Assembly (NCBI GenBank): GCA_027531145.1
Contig: JAPZRF010000014.1
Location: forward strand, 1-64,000
DNA: 64,000 nt
Direction of reading: 5' to 3'
DNA from: Brevundimonas sp.
GTDB lineage: Bacteria > Pseudomonadota > Alphaproteobacteria > Caulobacterales > Caulobacteraceae
Below are positions 1-7,595 of this stretch, in pieces; position 1 is the stretch's first letter; each line of letters begins with the position of its first letter. The notes beneath the pieces are model-generated. The model was not told the DNA's origin. It did not search any database and was given only the letters and a program-made list of their open reading frames with translations. The translations under genes were made by a program, and so were the position numbers.

Positions 1-112
1 GGGCCACCCCCCGTGGGTACACCACCACCTCCCCCCCGGGGGGCGGCCCGGGGCGGCGGGTCCCACCTCCAACCCCACCCAACCCCCCCCCCCCCGGGGG
101 GAGGCCACCAGG
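1..112. other. Low-complexity homopolymer stretch, probable contig edge
   Basis: This stretch is dominated by long C and G runs, including about fifteen consecutive C, with no coding signal continuing the helicase gene that reads into it. It sits against a copy of a dispersed repeat, which is where short-read contigs commonly end. I infer poor-quality terminal sequence rather than a biological element. Confidence 0.55.
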
Positions 113-820
113 CTACCAATGGTGCGGGGGGTAAGCGCCCCGCCCCCCCTCCACCGCTTCGCGGTCCCCCTCCCCCTGCGGGGGAGGAATGCAAGGCCCC
201 AGCCACGCCGCGATCTTGTCCGGGTCATCGACCGTGGCGCTGAGCGCAACGCGCCGCATCGCCGGGGCGAAGGTCTGCAGGCGGGCGAGGCCGAGGTTCA
301 GCAGGTCGCCGCGCTTGCCGTTCCAGATGGCGTGGACCTCGTCGAGGATGATGCAGTGCAGGTCGGCGAAGAAACTGCGCGCCCCCTCCCACGCGAGGAA
401 AAGGGCCAGCTGCTCGGGCGTGGTCAGCAGGATGTCCGGCGGGGACTCGCGCTGCCGCTGGCGCCTGGAGACGCCGGTATCGCCGGTGCGGCTCTCGACA
501 TGGATGTTCAGCCCGATCTCGCGGATCGGCGTCATCAGGTTGCGCTCGACGTCGACCGTCAGGGCCTTGAGCGGTGACAGATAGAGGGTGTGCACCCCCG
601 AGCCCGGCCCGCTCTCCGGCCGCGGCCCACGCTCCGCCAGCTCCATCAGGGTCGGCAGGAAGCCGGCCAGCGTCTTGCCGCCCCCGGTGGGGGCGACCAG
701 CAGGGCGTGCGCGCCCGCCTGCGCCGCCGCAACCATCTCCAGCTGGTGCCGCCGCGGTGCCCAGCCGCGCCGCGCGAACCAGTCGGCGAACAGGGGGGGA
801 AGGGCGGACGACGCGCTCAC
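113..820 (-). CDS. Lhr-type DEXH-box helicase (ligase-associated), N-terminal part only
   Basis: This is the N-terminal helicase domain of an Lhr-like superfamily 2 DNA helicase, the type found with an ATP-dependent DNA ligase in DNA damage repair. Visible motifs are Walker A APTGGGKT (residues 43-50), the TTPEQL motif, the DEVH box (160-163) and SAT motif III (194-196). The family is usually about 800 residues or more, so helicase domain 2 and the C-terminal domains are missing. Similarity stops at about residue 209; the last 26 codons are a translated copy of a dispersed GC-rich repeat followed by an arbitrary stop. The start is GTG at 820, 58 bp from the divergent helicase gene. The truncation is either a repeat insertion or, more likely, an assembly artefact at a contig end. 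Confidence 0.8.
   Translation of the reverse strand: MSASSALPPLFADWFARRGWAPRRHQLEMVAAAQAGAHALLVAPTGGGKTLAGFLPTLMELAERGPRPESGPGSGVHTLYLSPLKALTVDVERNLMTPIREIGLNIHVESRTGDTGVSRRQRQRESPPDILLTTPEQLALFLAWEGARSFFADLHCIILDEVHAIWNGKRGDLLNLGLARLQTFAPAMRRVALSATVDDPDKIAAWLGPCIPPPQGEGDREAVEGGRGAYPPHHW
141..188. repeat. Copy 1 (half) of dispersed GC-rich palindromic repeat
   Basis: The core CCCCCTCCACCGCTTCGCGG followed by TCCCCCTCCCCC and a short closing hairpin is nearly identical to the right half of the element at 3751-3898 and similar to the one at 59988-60125. Only a half element is present because the sequence degenerates to its left. It reads in frame into the truncated Lhr-type helicase, adding a peptide rich in P, G and E. 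Confidence 0.75.
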
Positions 821-878
821 GACGCCCTGATAGCATGTTCCCGTTCCGTTTCAGCCCCCGAGCGGCTATCTGTCCGGA

Positions 879-3749
879 GTGAGTCCGCCAGCCCCGACCA
901 CCGCCGCGCCTGCGACCCGCCAGGTCGCCGCCAGCCCGCCCCCCCTGCCCCCCGCCCTGGCGACGCCGCCGGGGGCCGGGGCAATGGCGGATGACGCCGG
1001 CGCGCGGCTGATCAAGCGCGGCGAGGCGGAGGGGCTGTTCACCGGGCCGGCGGTGATCGTCGCCCACGCGGGACTGACGGCGCGCCGGCTGGGGCTGGCC
1101 CCGCCCCCGCGCGGGCCGGGCCTGTTCGACGCGCTGGAGCTGTTCGCCTTCGTGCGGCCGGCGACCTTCTGCGCCCCCTCCCCCACCGGCCTCGCGCTGG
1201 CGGTCGGTCTGGCGGAGCCGGCGGGGCCCGAGGCCCAGGCGCTGGCCCTGCGCGAGGCCGCGGGGCTGCTGCTGGACGAGCTGACAGGGCCGGATTATCC
1301 GGCCCGCGAGGCGGCCTTCACCCTGAACGAGACGCTGGCCCGCGCCGGCTGGCCCTGGGCCGATCATGTCCGCGCCGCCCTGTCGGCCCGGCCGCTGCGC
1401 GAGCGGCGGGAGCGGAGCTCGGGGCTCGATGTCTGGTCGCGCCTGCCGGAGTGGGAGGACGAGGCCCCGCGCGGCGAGGCCGGGTCGGCCCCGGTCGACA
1501 GCGAGAGCGCCCGCATCCGGCTGGAGAAGCTGCTGCAGGCGGCCGGATTGGACGAGGCGCGCCCGACCCAGTCCGACTATGCCGCCGAGGCCGCGTTTGC
1601 CTTCTCGCCGAGGGACGAGGAAGGACGGCCGCGGGTGCTGCTGGCCGAGGCCGGGACCGGCACCGGCAAGACCCTGGGCTATCTGGCCCCCGCCAGCCTG
1701 TGGGCCGAGCGCAATGCGGGCGCGGCCTGGGTCTCAACCTACACCCGCGCCCTGCAGCGCCAGATCGACCGCGAGAGCGCCGGCCTGTGGCCCGACCCGG
1801 AGGTGCGCCGGCGCAAGGCCGTCGTCCGCAAGGGACGCGAGAACTACCTCTGCCTGCTGAATCTGCAGGACATGGTGCAGGCGGCCCAGCTGGGGAACGG
1901 CGACCTGATCGGGGCCGCGCTGGTGGCGCGCTGGGCCCTGCACAGCCGCGACGGCGACATGACCGGCGGCGACTTCCCCGGCTGGCTGCCGGGCCTGTTC
2001 GCGATCGCGCCGGGCGGGCAGGCCTCGGCCGCCAACCTCGTCGACCGGCGCGGTGAGTGCGTCCACGCCGCCTGCCCCCACTACCGCACCTGCTTCGTCG
2101 AGAAGACCATCCGCGCCAGCCGCAAGGCGGACCTCGTCATCGCCAACCACGCCCTCGTCGTGACCCAAGCGGCCTTCGACGGGGCCCGGACTGCCCGCGG
2201 CCTGAAGCAGGACGGGGAGACGGCGGCGCTGAAGCGCATCGTCTTCGACGAGGGCCACCACCTGTTCGAGGCGGCGGACAGTGCGTTCTCCGCCTGCCTG
2301 TCGGGGCAGGAGGCGGCCGAGCTGCGCCGCTGGATCCGCGGGCCAGAAGGCCGGGGCCGACGCGGGAGGGGACTGGAGCAACGGCTCGGCGAGCTGTGCG
2401 CGGACAATGAGCCCGCGGCGAAGGCCCTGAACGACGCGATCCGCGCCGCCGCCGCCCTGCCCGGCGAAGGGGTATCCGGCCGCATCGCCCCGGCCTCGGG
2501 CGAGATCAATCCGGTCGGGCCGATCGAGCGTTTCCTCGCCGCCGCCCTTGATCAGCTGCGTGCCCGCGCGACCGAGGGAACGAGCGCCAACGAGTTCGGT
2601 CTGGAGTGCGCCGTGCGGCCGGTGACCGAGCCGGTGCTGGAAGCCGCCCGCGCCGCCGCCCAGGCCCTCGCGGCGGTCGAGGCCCCGCTGCTGGCCCTGT
2701 CGCGCCACTTGGAGGACATCCTCGACGACGAGGCGGCGGAGCTCGACAGCGGCGTGCGCGCCCGCATCGAGGGGGCGCTGCGCGGGCTGGACCGGCGCGC
2801 GCGCATGACCCTGCCCGGCTGGCGCGCCATGCTGGCGGCGCTGGAGGAAGCCTCCGACGAGCCCGACCCCGACTTCGTCGACTGGCTGTCGGCCGAGGCC
2901 GCCTTCGGCCGCATCCAGGACGTGGCCCTGTGTCGCCACTGGATTGATCCGACCGTGCCGCTGGAAGCCGCCGTCATCATGCCGGCCCACGGGGTACTGG
3001 TGACCTCGGCCACCCTGACCGATCCGGGCGCAGTCGAGGACGGCGGCGACCCGTTCGACGCGGCGCGGGTGCGCACCGGGGCGGCGCGGCTGATCGAGCC
3101 GGCGCGCACCCTGAAGGTCGAGAGCCCGTTCGACTACGCCGCCAACAGCCGGGTGCTGGTGGTCACCGACGTCGGCAAGGACGACCCCCGCCAGACCGCG
3201 GCAGCCATGCGCGAGCTGTTCCTCGCCGCCGGAGGCGGGGCGCTGGGCTTGTTCACCGCCATCCGCCGGCTCAAGGCGGTCTATGAGCGGCTGGGGCCGG
3301 AGCTGGCGAAGGCGGGCATCCCCCTCTACGCCCAGCACGTCGATCCGCTGGAGGTCGGGGCGCTGGTCGATGTGTTCCGAGCCGAACGCGACAGCTGCCT
3401 GCTGGGCACGGATGCGGTGCGGGACGGGGTCGATGTGCCGGGGCGCTCGCTGCGGCTGCTGGCCTTCGACCGCGCGCCCTGGCCCCGGCCCGACCTGCTG
3501 CACCGGGCGCGGCGCCAGCGCTTCGGCGGCGAGGGCGCAGCCGGCCGCGCCTGGGACGACGCCCTCGCCCGCGGCCGCATCGCCCAGGCCTTCGGCCGGC
3601 TGATCCGCCGCGCCGACGACCGCGGCGTGTTCGTCATGCTGGACGCCGCCACCCCGACCCGCCTGTTCGCCGCCCTGCCCCCGGGCGCCGAGGTGCGCCG
3701 CATGGGGCTGGCGGACGCGGTGGAAGTGGTCAGGGAGTTTCTGGACTGA
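879..3749 (+). CDS. DinG/XPD-like ATP-dependent DNA helicase with Fe-S cluster
   Basis: This is a superfamily 2 helicase of the DinG/Rad3/XPD class, expected to unwind DNA 5' to 3' in repair. The Walker A motif GTGTGKT is near residues 258-264 and the DEAH-type box DEGHH near 457-461. Four cysteines placed as in XPD-type Fe-S domains are visible: YLC near 325 and the cluster ECVHAACPHYRTC near 393-405. The C-terminal helicase half carries the SATLTDPGA segment and the QAFGRLIRR motif VI. Length is 956 residues, normal for the alphaproteobacterial version. The start is GTG at 879; an internal ATG at 984 is possible, but the N-terminal family-like segment begins soon after it. It is divergent from the Lhr-type gene, and a repeat element follows it. 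Confidence 0.88.
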   Translation: MSPPAPTTAAPATRQVAASPPPLPPALATPPGAGAMADDAGARLIKRGEAEGLFTGPAVIVAHAGLTARRLGLAPPPRGPGLFDALELFAFVRPATFCAPSPTGLALAVGLAEPAGPEAQALALREAAGLLLDELTGPDYPAREAAFTLNETLARAGWPWADHVRAALSARPLRERRERSSGLDVWSRLPEWEDEAPRGEAGSAPVDSESARIRLEKLLQAAGLDEARPTQSDYAAEAAFAFSPRDEEGRPRVLLAEAGTGTGKTLGYLAPASLWAERNAGAAWVSTYTRALQRQIDRESAGLWPDPEVRRRKAVVRKGRENYLCLLNLQDMVQAAQLGNGDLIGAALVARWALHSRDGDMTGGDFPGWLPGLFAIAPGGQASAANLVDRRGECVHAACPHYRTCFVEKTIRASRKADLVIANHALVVTQAAFDGARTARGLKQDGETAALKRIVFDEGHHLFEAADSAFSACLSGQEAAELRRWIRGPEGRGRRGRGLEQRLGELCADNEPAAKALNDAIRAAAALPGEGVSGRIAPASGEINPVGPIERFLAAALDQLRARATEGTSANEFGLECAVRPVTEPVLEAARAAAQALAAVEAPLLALSRHLEDILDDEAAELDSGVRARIEGALRGLDRRARMTLPGWRAMLAALEEASDEPDPDFVDWLSAEAAFGRIQDVALCRHWIDPTVPLEAAVIMPAHGVLVTSATLTDPGAVEDGGDPFDAARVRTGAARLIEPARTLKVESPFDYAANSRVLVVTDVGKDDPRQTAAAMRELFLAAGGGALGLFTAIRRLKAVYERLGPELAKAGIPLYAQHVDPLEVGALVDVFRAERDSCLLGTDAVRDGVDVPGRSLRLLAFDRAPWPRPDLLHRARRQRFGGEGAAGRAWDDALARGRIAQAFGRLIRRADDRGVFVMLDAATPTRLFAALPPGAEVRRMGLADAVEVVREFLD

Positions 3750-3750
3750 T

Positions 3751-3898
3751 CTCCTCCTCCTCGAAGAGGGGGAGGGGGACCACGCGCAGCGTGGTGGAGG
3801 GGGCGAGGGACGAAGTGCGGAGTTTGCAGGGCGTGGCGCCCGCGGTCGCCCCCTCCACCGCTTCGCGGTCCCCCTCCCCCGTTTCACGGGGGAGGAGT
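3751..3898. repeat. Copy 2 of dispersed GC-rich palindromic repeat, between convergent genes
   Basis: This is an imperfect palindrome of about 145 bp. A left arm with GGGGGAGGGGGACC and GGAGGGGGCGAGGGACGAAG is mirrored by GGTCGCCCCCTCCACC and GGTCCCCCTCCCCC on the right, with small closing hairpins at both ends. It fills the entire gap between the helicase (plus strand) and the convergent hypothetical gene (minus strand). It shares its arms with the element at 59988-60125, which also separates convergent genes, so a role as a bidirectional transcription terminator is plausible. Confidence 0.85.
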
Positions 3899-3900
3899 GC

Positions 3901-4812
3901 TCACGCCGCCGCCTGCTTGCGGGCGTCGGCCCAGCGGATCAGGGCGGCGCGGGGCCAGGCGACGATCCACGAGCGCGCGGTGTATTCGCCGGCCTCGATC
4001 ATCGCCCGGCGCGTCGGCGAGGAGGCCGCCGCCCGCTGGGTGTGGATTTCGTCCGGTCCCTGGTGGACCATGAAGGCCCCGTGCTGCAGCGGGTTAAGCC
4101 GCAGATAGGCCAGCCGCGGGCTGATCGTCTCCAGCGGCGGATCGTAGAACCAGCTCGAGCCCAGCATCCCGGCGATGTGCGGGCGGCGTTTCAGGATTTC
4201 CGCGCCGGTGGCCCAGAGCCGATCCCAGCCAGCCTCATTGAAGTCAGCCAGTTCGCGACTTTCGGTATGCGTCTCAAGCCAAGGCCGCCAGGCAGCCGCC
4301 TCCAGGTAGGCGACCGCAGAACGCCAGCCATGACCGTCACGAACGTGGCGCACGACCTGACCTGGCCCCAATGGCGAGGAGAGATCGATGATCTGGGTCC
4401 GGGATCCGGGCACGCTGAGTGCCAGCGACAGGCGCACGTCCTTGGCCCAGAAGTCGAGGTCGTAGGGATCCTCGGCCGCGGTCAGGAAGTCGGCCATGCG
4501 CCCCACCCATTCCGGATAGAGGGCGTGCACCTCCGGCGGCAGCTGCTCGGCGGCGGCGCGCTGCGGCAGCTCCAGCGCCCAGAGCGCCACCAGGGCGCGC
4601 CGGTGGGCGTCGGTCAGGCGATCACCGAAGTGCGCCGCCAGCGCCGCCTCTACGGCGTGGGAGGGCAGGTCGAAGTTCCAGTGCGGGGCCGCGGCGGCGG
4701 CGTCCCGGGCGGCGAAGGGGGCGAGCGCCTCCACGGCGGCCGCGTCGTCGGGCGACAGGCGGGCGAGAACGGCGCGGAAGGCGGCGGCGTGATCGGGCGC
4801 GAGCATGTCCAT
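3901..4812 (-). CDS. Conserved-looking hypothetical protein, 303 aa
   Basis: I do not recognise a family. The protein is soluble-looking, with no signal peptide or membrane segment, an alanine-rich N-terminal half and a more distinctive C-terminal half with many tryptophans (for example SSWFYDPP, HQGPDEIHTQ and SWIVAWPRAALIRWAD). Three in-frame ATGs lie at 4821, 4812 and 4806. I prefer 4812 because AGGA precedes it by about 8 bases; longer readings would overlap ispE. It follows ispE on the same strand by about 35 bp and ends at a repeat element, so it is probably the last gene of an ispE operon. The function is unknown. Confidence 0.7.
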   Translation of the reverse strand: MDMLAPDHAAAFRAVLARLSPDDAAAVEALAPFAARDAAAAAPHWNFDLPSHAVEAALAAHFGDRLTDAHRRALVALWALELPQRAAAEQLPPEVHALYPEWVGRMADFLTAAEDPYDLDFWAKDVRLSLALSVPGSRTQIIDLSSPLGPGQVVRHVRDGHGWRSAVAYLEAAAWRPWLETHTESRELADFNEAGWDRLWATGAEILKRRPHIAGMLGSSWFYDPPLETISPRLAYLRLNPLQHGAFMVHQGPDEIHTQRAAASSPTRRAMIEAGEYTARSWIVAWPRAALIRWADARKQAAA

Positions 4813-4847
4813 ACGCGGCATCCTGCCACAGGCGCGTGTGCGAAGGC

Positions 4848-5726
4848 TTAAGCGCGACCCCCGAGCCGGCAGGCCGCGACCCACCAGTCGGGATAGGCCG
4901 CCTGCAGCCGCGCCGCAGCCGCCTCGGCCGCCGCGACGTCCAGGCAGAGGCCGAACACTGTCGCCCCGGATCCGGACATCCGGGCTAGCGCCACGCCCGG
5001 GTCGGCTCGGACAGCGGCGAGCGCCTCGCCGATGCGCGGCTCCAGCCGCACCGCCGGTGCCTCCAGATCATTGCGCAGCTTCGTCAGCCAGGCGATCACC
5101 CCGGCCGGCGACCAGTCGGCGGGCGGCGGCGGTTGATCCGCCGTACCCGTCACCGCGGCGTCGTAGGCGCGATAGACCGCCCCGGTCGGCGAGGGCGCGC
5201 CCGGATTGACCAGCACAGCGCCCAGCGCCGGCAGGCGCGGCTCTGGCTGCAGCACATCGCCCCGGCCGGTGGCCCAGGCCGTCTCCGCGCGCAGGCACAT
5301 GGGGCCATCGGCCCCGAGGGTCCCCGCCACAGCTTCCAGAGCGGGCTCATCGAGCGGGCGGCCGGTCAGGCCGTTGGCCAGCCTGAGGGCCGCGCCAGCG
5401 TCCGACGAGCCGCCGCCCAGTCCGGCGGCGACCGGCAGGCGCTTGTCGAGTGCGGCGGCGAAAGCGAGGCCGGGCCGCTGCGCCGCGACGGCGAAATGCG
5501 CCAGCGCCCGCGTCACCAGATTGTCCGTCTCGCCGGCCAGCGCCCCGGCGAACGGCCCCTCGACGGCAAACGTCGGGGCGTCAGCGATCTTCAGACCCAC
5601 CCAATCACCGACGTCGGCGAAAGCCACGAGGCTGGCCAGCGGGTGATAGCCATCAGCGGACGGCAGGCCGACGTGCAGGAACAGATTGACCTTGGCCGGA
5701 GCCAGGGCCGTCGCGGCGTCGGCCAT
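4848..5726 (-). CDS. ispE: 4-diphosphocytidyl-2-C-methyl-D-erythritol kinase
   Basis: This is a GHMP-family kinase that phosphorylates CDP-methylerythritol in the non-mevalonate (MEP) pathway to isoprenoid precursors, in the cytoplasm. The N-terminal APAKVNLFLHVG segment and the ATP-binding loop PVAAGLGGGSSDAGAAL (residues 98-114) are diagnostic, and the C-terminal ARMSGSGATVFGLC segment matches the third GHMP motif. At 292 residues it has family length. The ATG at 5726 is chosen because the conserved N-terminus begins just after it; upstream in-frame codons are compositionally unlike the family. It starts 7 bp after the stop of the upstream TPR gene, so co-transcription is likely. Confidence 0.95.
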   Translation of the reverse strand: MADAATALAPAKVNLFLHVGLPSADGYHPLASLVAFADVGDWVGLKIADAPTFAVEGPFAGALAGETDNLVTRALAHFAVAAQRPGLAFAAALDKRLPVAAGLGGGSSDAGAALRLANGLTGRPLDEPALEAVAGTLGADGPMCLRAETAWATGRGDVLQPEPRLPALGAVLVNPGAPSPTGAVYRAYDAAVTGTADQPPPPADWSPAGVIAWLTKLRNDLEAPAVRLEPRIGEALAAVRADPGVALARMSGSGATVFGLCLDVAAAEAAAARLQAAYPDWWVAACRLGGRA

Positions 5727-5733
5727 GCCGGGC

Positions 5734-7509
5734 TCAGCGCTCCAGCGCGTCGGCGGCAGTCGCCGCGGCCGGCCCGGCCGGGGCAGCCTGCGCGGCCTCG
5801 AATGCCTCCAGCCCGATGGCCAGCTTGGCTTCGGCGGCAGCGCGCTCGTCCGCATCCGGGTCAAGGGTCAGCACCCGGGCCCACTGGAAGCCGGCCTCGC
5901 GGCGGCGCCCCACCTTCCAGTAGGCGTCGCCGAGATGGCCGTTGATCTCGGGATTGGCCGGCTCCTTGGCCACGGCCTCCTCCAGCGTCTCGACCGCCGC
6001 GTCGTAGAGTCCCCTACGATACTGGGCCCAGCCCAGAGAGTCCTGGATGTTCCCATTCTCCGGCTCGGCGGCGAAGGCGCGGGCGATCATCTCGGCCCCC
6101 TGTTCGACGCGCAGGCCACGATCGACCCACATGTAGCCGAGGTAGTTCAGGATGGTCGCGTCGTCCGGGGTGACCTGGTGGGCGGCCCACAGCTCGGCCT
6201 CGGCCTCGGGGATGCGGTCGAGCGACTCATAGGCGACACCGCGCAGGAACTGCACCTCCGGCCCCTGGCCTGCAGTGTTCAGCAGCGGCCCCGCAAGGAG
6301 ATCGAGCGCCTCCTGCGGCTCCCCGGCCTGCAGCAGCAGGGCCGCGAGGGCATAGGCGACCCCGGCGTCATCGGGGGCGGCGGCGAAGGCCACACGGGCC
6401 TCACGCACCCCCCCGTCGATATCGCCGTCGGTCTCAAGGCCGAAGGCGATGCTCAGCCGCGCGGAGGCGAAGAGGGCCGGACGGCCCGGCCGGATCCGGT
6501 CGAGCACCTCGCGTGCCGCGGCCCTGCGGTCGACCTGGGCGAGGGCCTGGCCGAGACGCAGCCGGAGGGCGTCGTCATCATCGAGCGCCAGCGCCATCTG
6601 CAGATAGGCGACAGCGAACTCGCCGGCCTGATCGGCAGCTGCGGCGGTGGCGGCGGCCATCAGCGCTGCCGCGGCACCAGCGCGCAGGCTCACCAGCGCC
6701 GGCGGGCGACCGCCCGCATCGAGGCGCACCAGCCCTTCAGGTGCCCGGCCGGCAGGGGCACCGGCGGCGGCGTAGACGGCGCGCGCCTCCTCGCGCCGGC
6801 CACGGCGTTCGAGGAATGCCCCGTAGTCGGCACGGAACAGGGCGGCGTTGGGAGTGTCGCGCACCAGTGCGGCCCAGGCCGCCTCCGCCTCGGCATGACG
6901 GCCGCGGCGCTCCAGCAACTGGGCGCGGCTGTAGCGCAGGAAGACGAGGGTGCGCGGATCCGCGGCCGCGGGTTCGGCGACCGCGGCGGTCCAGTCGCCG
7001 GCCATGGCGGCCGCCCAAGGCACCAGCAGGGCCCCGGCCCGGGCGTGCGGGGCCCCGATCGGGGCCTCGACCAGCGCCTGATGCCCGGCGCGCGCCCGGC
7101 CGCCGCGCAGCGCCTCGACCACGCGGGCCAGCCGACCGGCCTCGACCAACACCGCCGGGGCGGTCCCGGGAGTCGGGGCCGTCTCGGCCGCGAGGGTCAG
7201 GTCGCCGGCCAACAGCGCTGCCGTGAATGCCTGGTCCGCCAGACGGGACTGATCCCCGGCGAGGTCACGCGCTGCCGCCAGATAGTCGGCCGCAGTCCCG
7301 GCGCGCCCCTTGGCGAAGGCCGCGCGCCCGGCGAGGAACAGGCCATAGGCGGACCTTCCCTCCGGATCGATCAACCGGCCGCTCAGGTCGGGGCCGAGGC
7401 GCACCACCGGACGCGCCTCGGCGGCGCTGGCTCCGGCCCCGGGGACGAGGCCCATGGCGAGGCTGGTCGCCAGGGCGGCGAAAAGGGAGGGCTTGAGGCG
7501 TTCGGTCAT
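5734..7509 (-). CDS. Secreted TPR-repeat protein, 591 aa
   Basis: This is a periplasmic or outer-membrane-associated tetratricopeptide-repeat scaffold. The N-terminus MTERLKPSLFAALATSLA with a following Ala-rich stretch to GASAAEA looks like a Sec signal peptide. Degenerate TPR helices run through most of the protein and are clearest in the C-terminal third (residues about 430-560), for example ILNYLGYMWVDRG, NIQDSLGWAQYRRG and EINGHLGDAYWKVG, with family-typical A-x-x-LG-x-A-Y patterns. Such proteins lie next to ispE in several alphaproteobacteria (established context). The ATG at 7509 is chosen because the signal peptide starts there; an extra 30 residues upstream are in frame but look non-coding. 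The specific partner is not evident. Confidence 0.88.
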   Translation of the reverse strand: MTERLKPSLFAALATSLAMGLVPGAGASAAEARPVVRLGPDLSGRLIDPEGRSAYGLFLAGRAAFAKGRAGTAADYLAAARDLAGDQSRLADQAFTAALLAGDLTLAAETAPTPGTAPAVLVEAGRLARVVEALRGGRARAGHQALVEAPIGAPHARAGALLVPWAAAMAGDWTAAVAEPAAADPRTLVFLRYSRAQLLERRGRHAEAEAAWAALVRDTPNAALFRADYGAFLERRGRREEARAVYAAAGAPAGRAPEGLVRLDAGGRPPALVSLRAGAAAALMAAATAAAADQAGEFAVAYLQMALALDDDDALRLRLGQALAQVDRRAAAREVLDRIRPGRPALFASARLSIAFGLETDGDIDGGVREARVAFAAAPDDAGVAYALAALLLQAGEPQEALDLLAGPLLNTAGQGPEVQFLRGVAYESLDRIPEAEAELWAAHQVTPDDATILNYLGYMWVDRGLRVEQGAEMIARAFAAEPENGNIQDSLGWAQYRRGLYDAAVETLEEAVAKEPANPEINGHLGDAYWKVGRRREAGFQWARVLTLDPDADERAAAEAKLAIGLEAFEAAQAAPAGPAAATAADALER

Positions 7510-7566
7510 GGTCGCGTCCGTTCGGGGAGCCGACAGCCTCCCCGTTTTGCGTGGCCGCGGCAAGGC

Positions 7567-7588
7567 AGCGGCGCCCGGAGGCGCCGCT
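7567..7588. terminator. GC hairpin after ETF-QO gene
   Basis: This is a perfect 9-bp stem, AGCGGCGCC and its complement, around the tetraloop CGGA. It lies 8 bp beyond the ETF-QO stop codon on the minus strand and upstream of the TPR gene. There is no clear T-run in either direction, so it is a weak or Rho-assisted terminator candidate, or a processing hairpin. Confidence 0.4.
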
Positions 7589-7595
7589 CCGGGGG

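Noticed and set aside
1734-3887. Long minus-strand open frame of 717 codons opposite the DinG/XPD-like helicase
   Set aside because: Antisense shadow caused by high GC; the plus strand carries clear helicase motifs in order.
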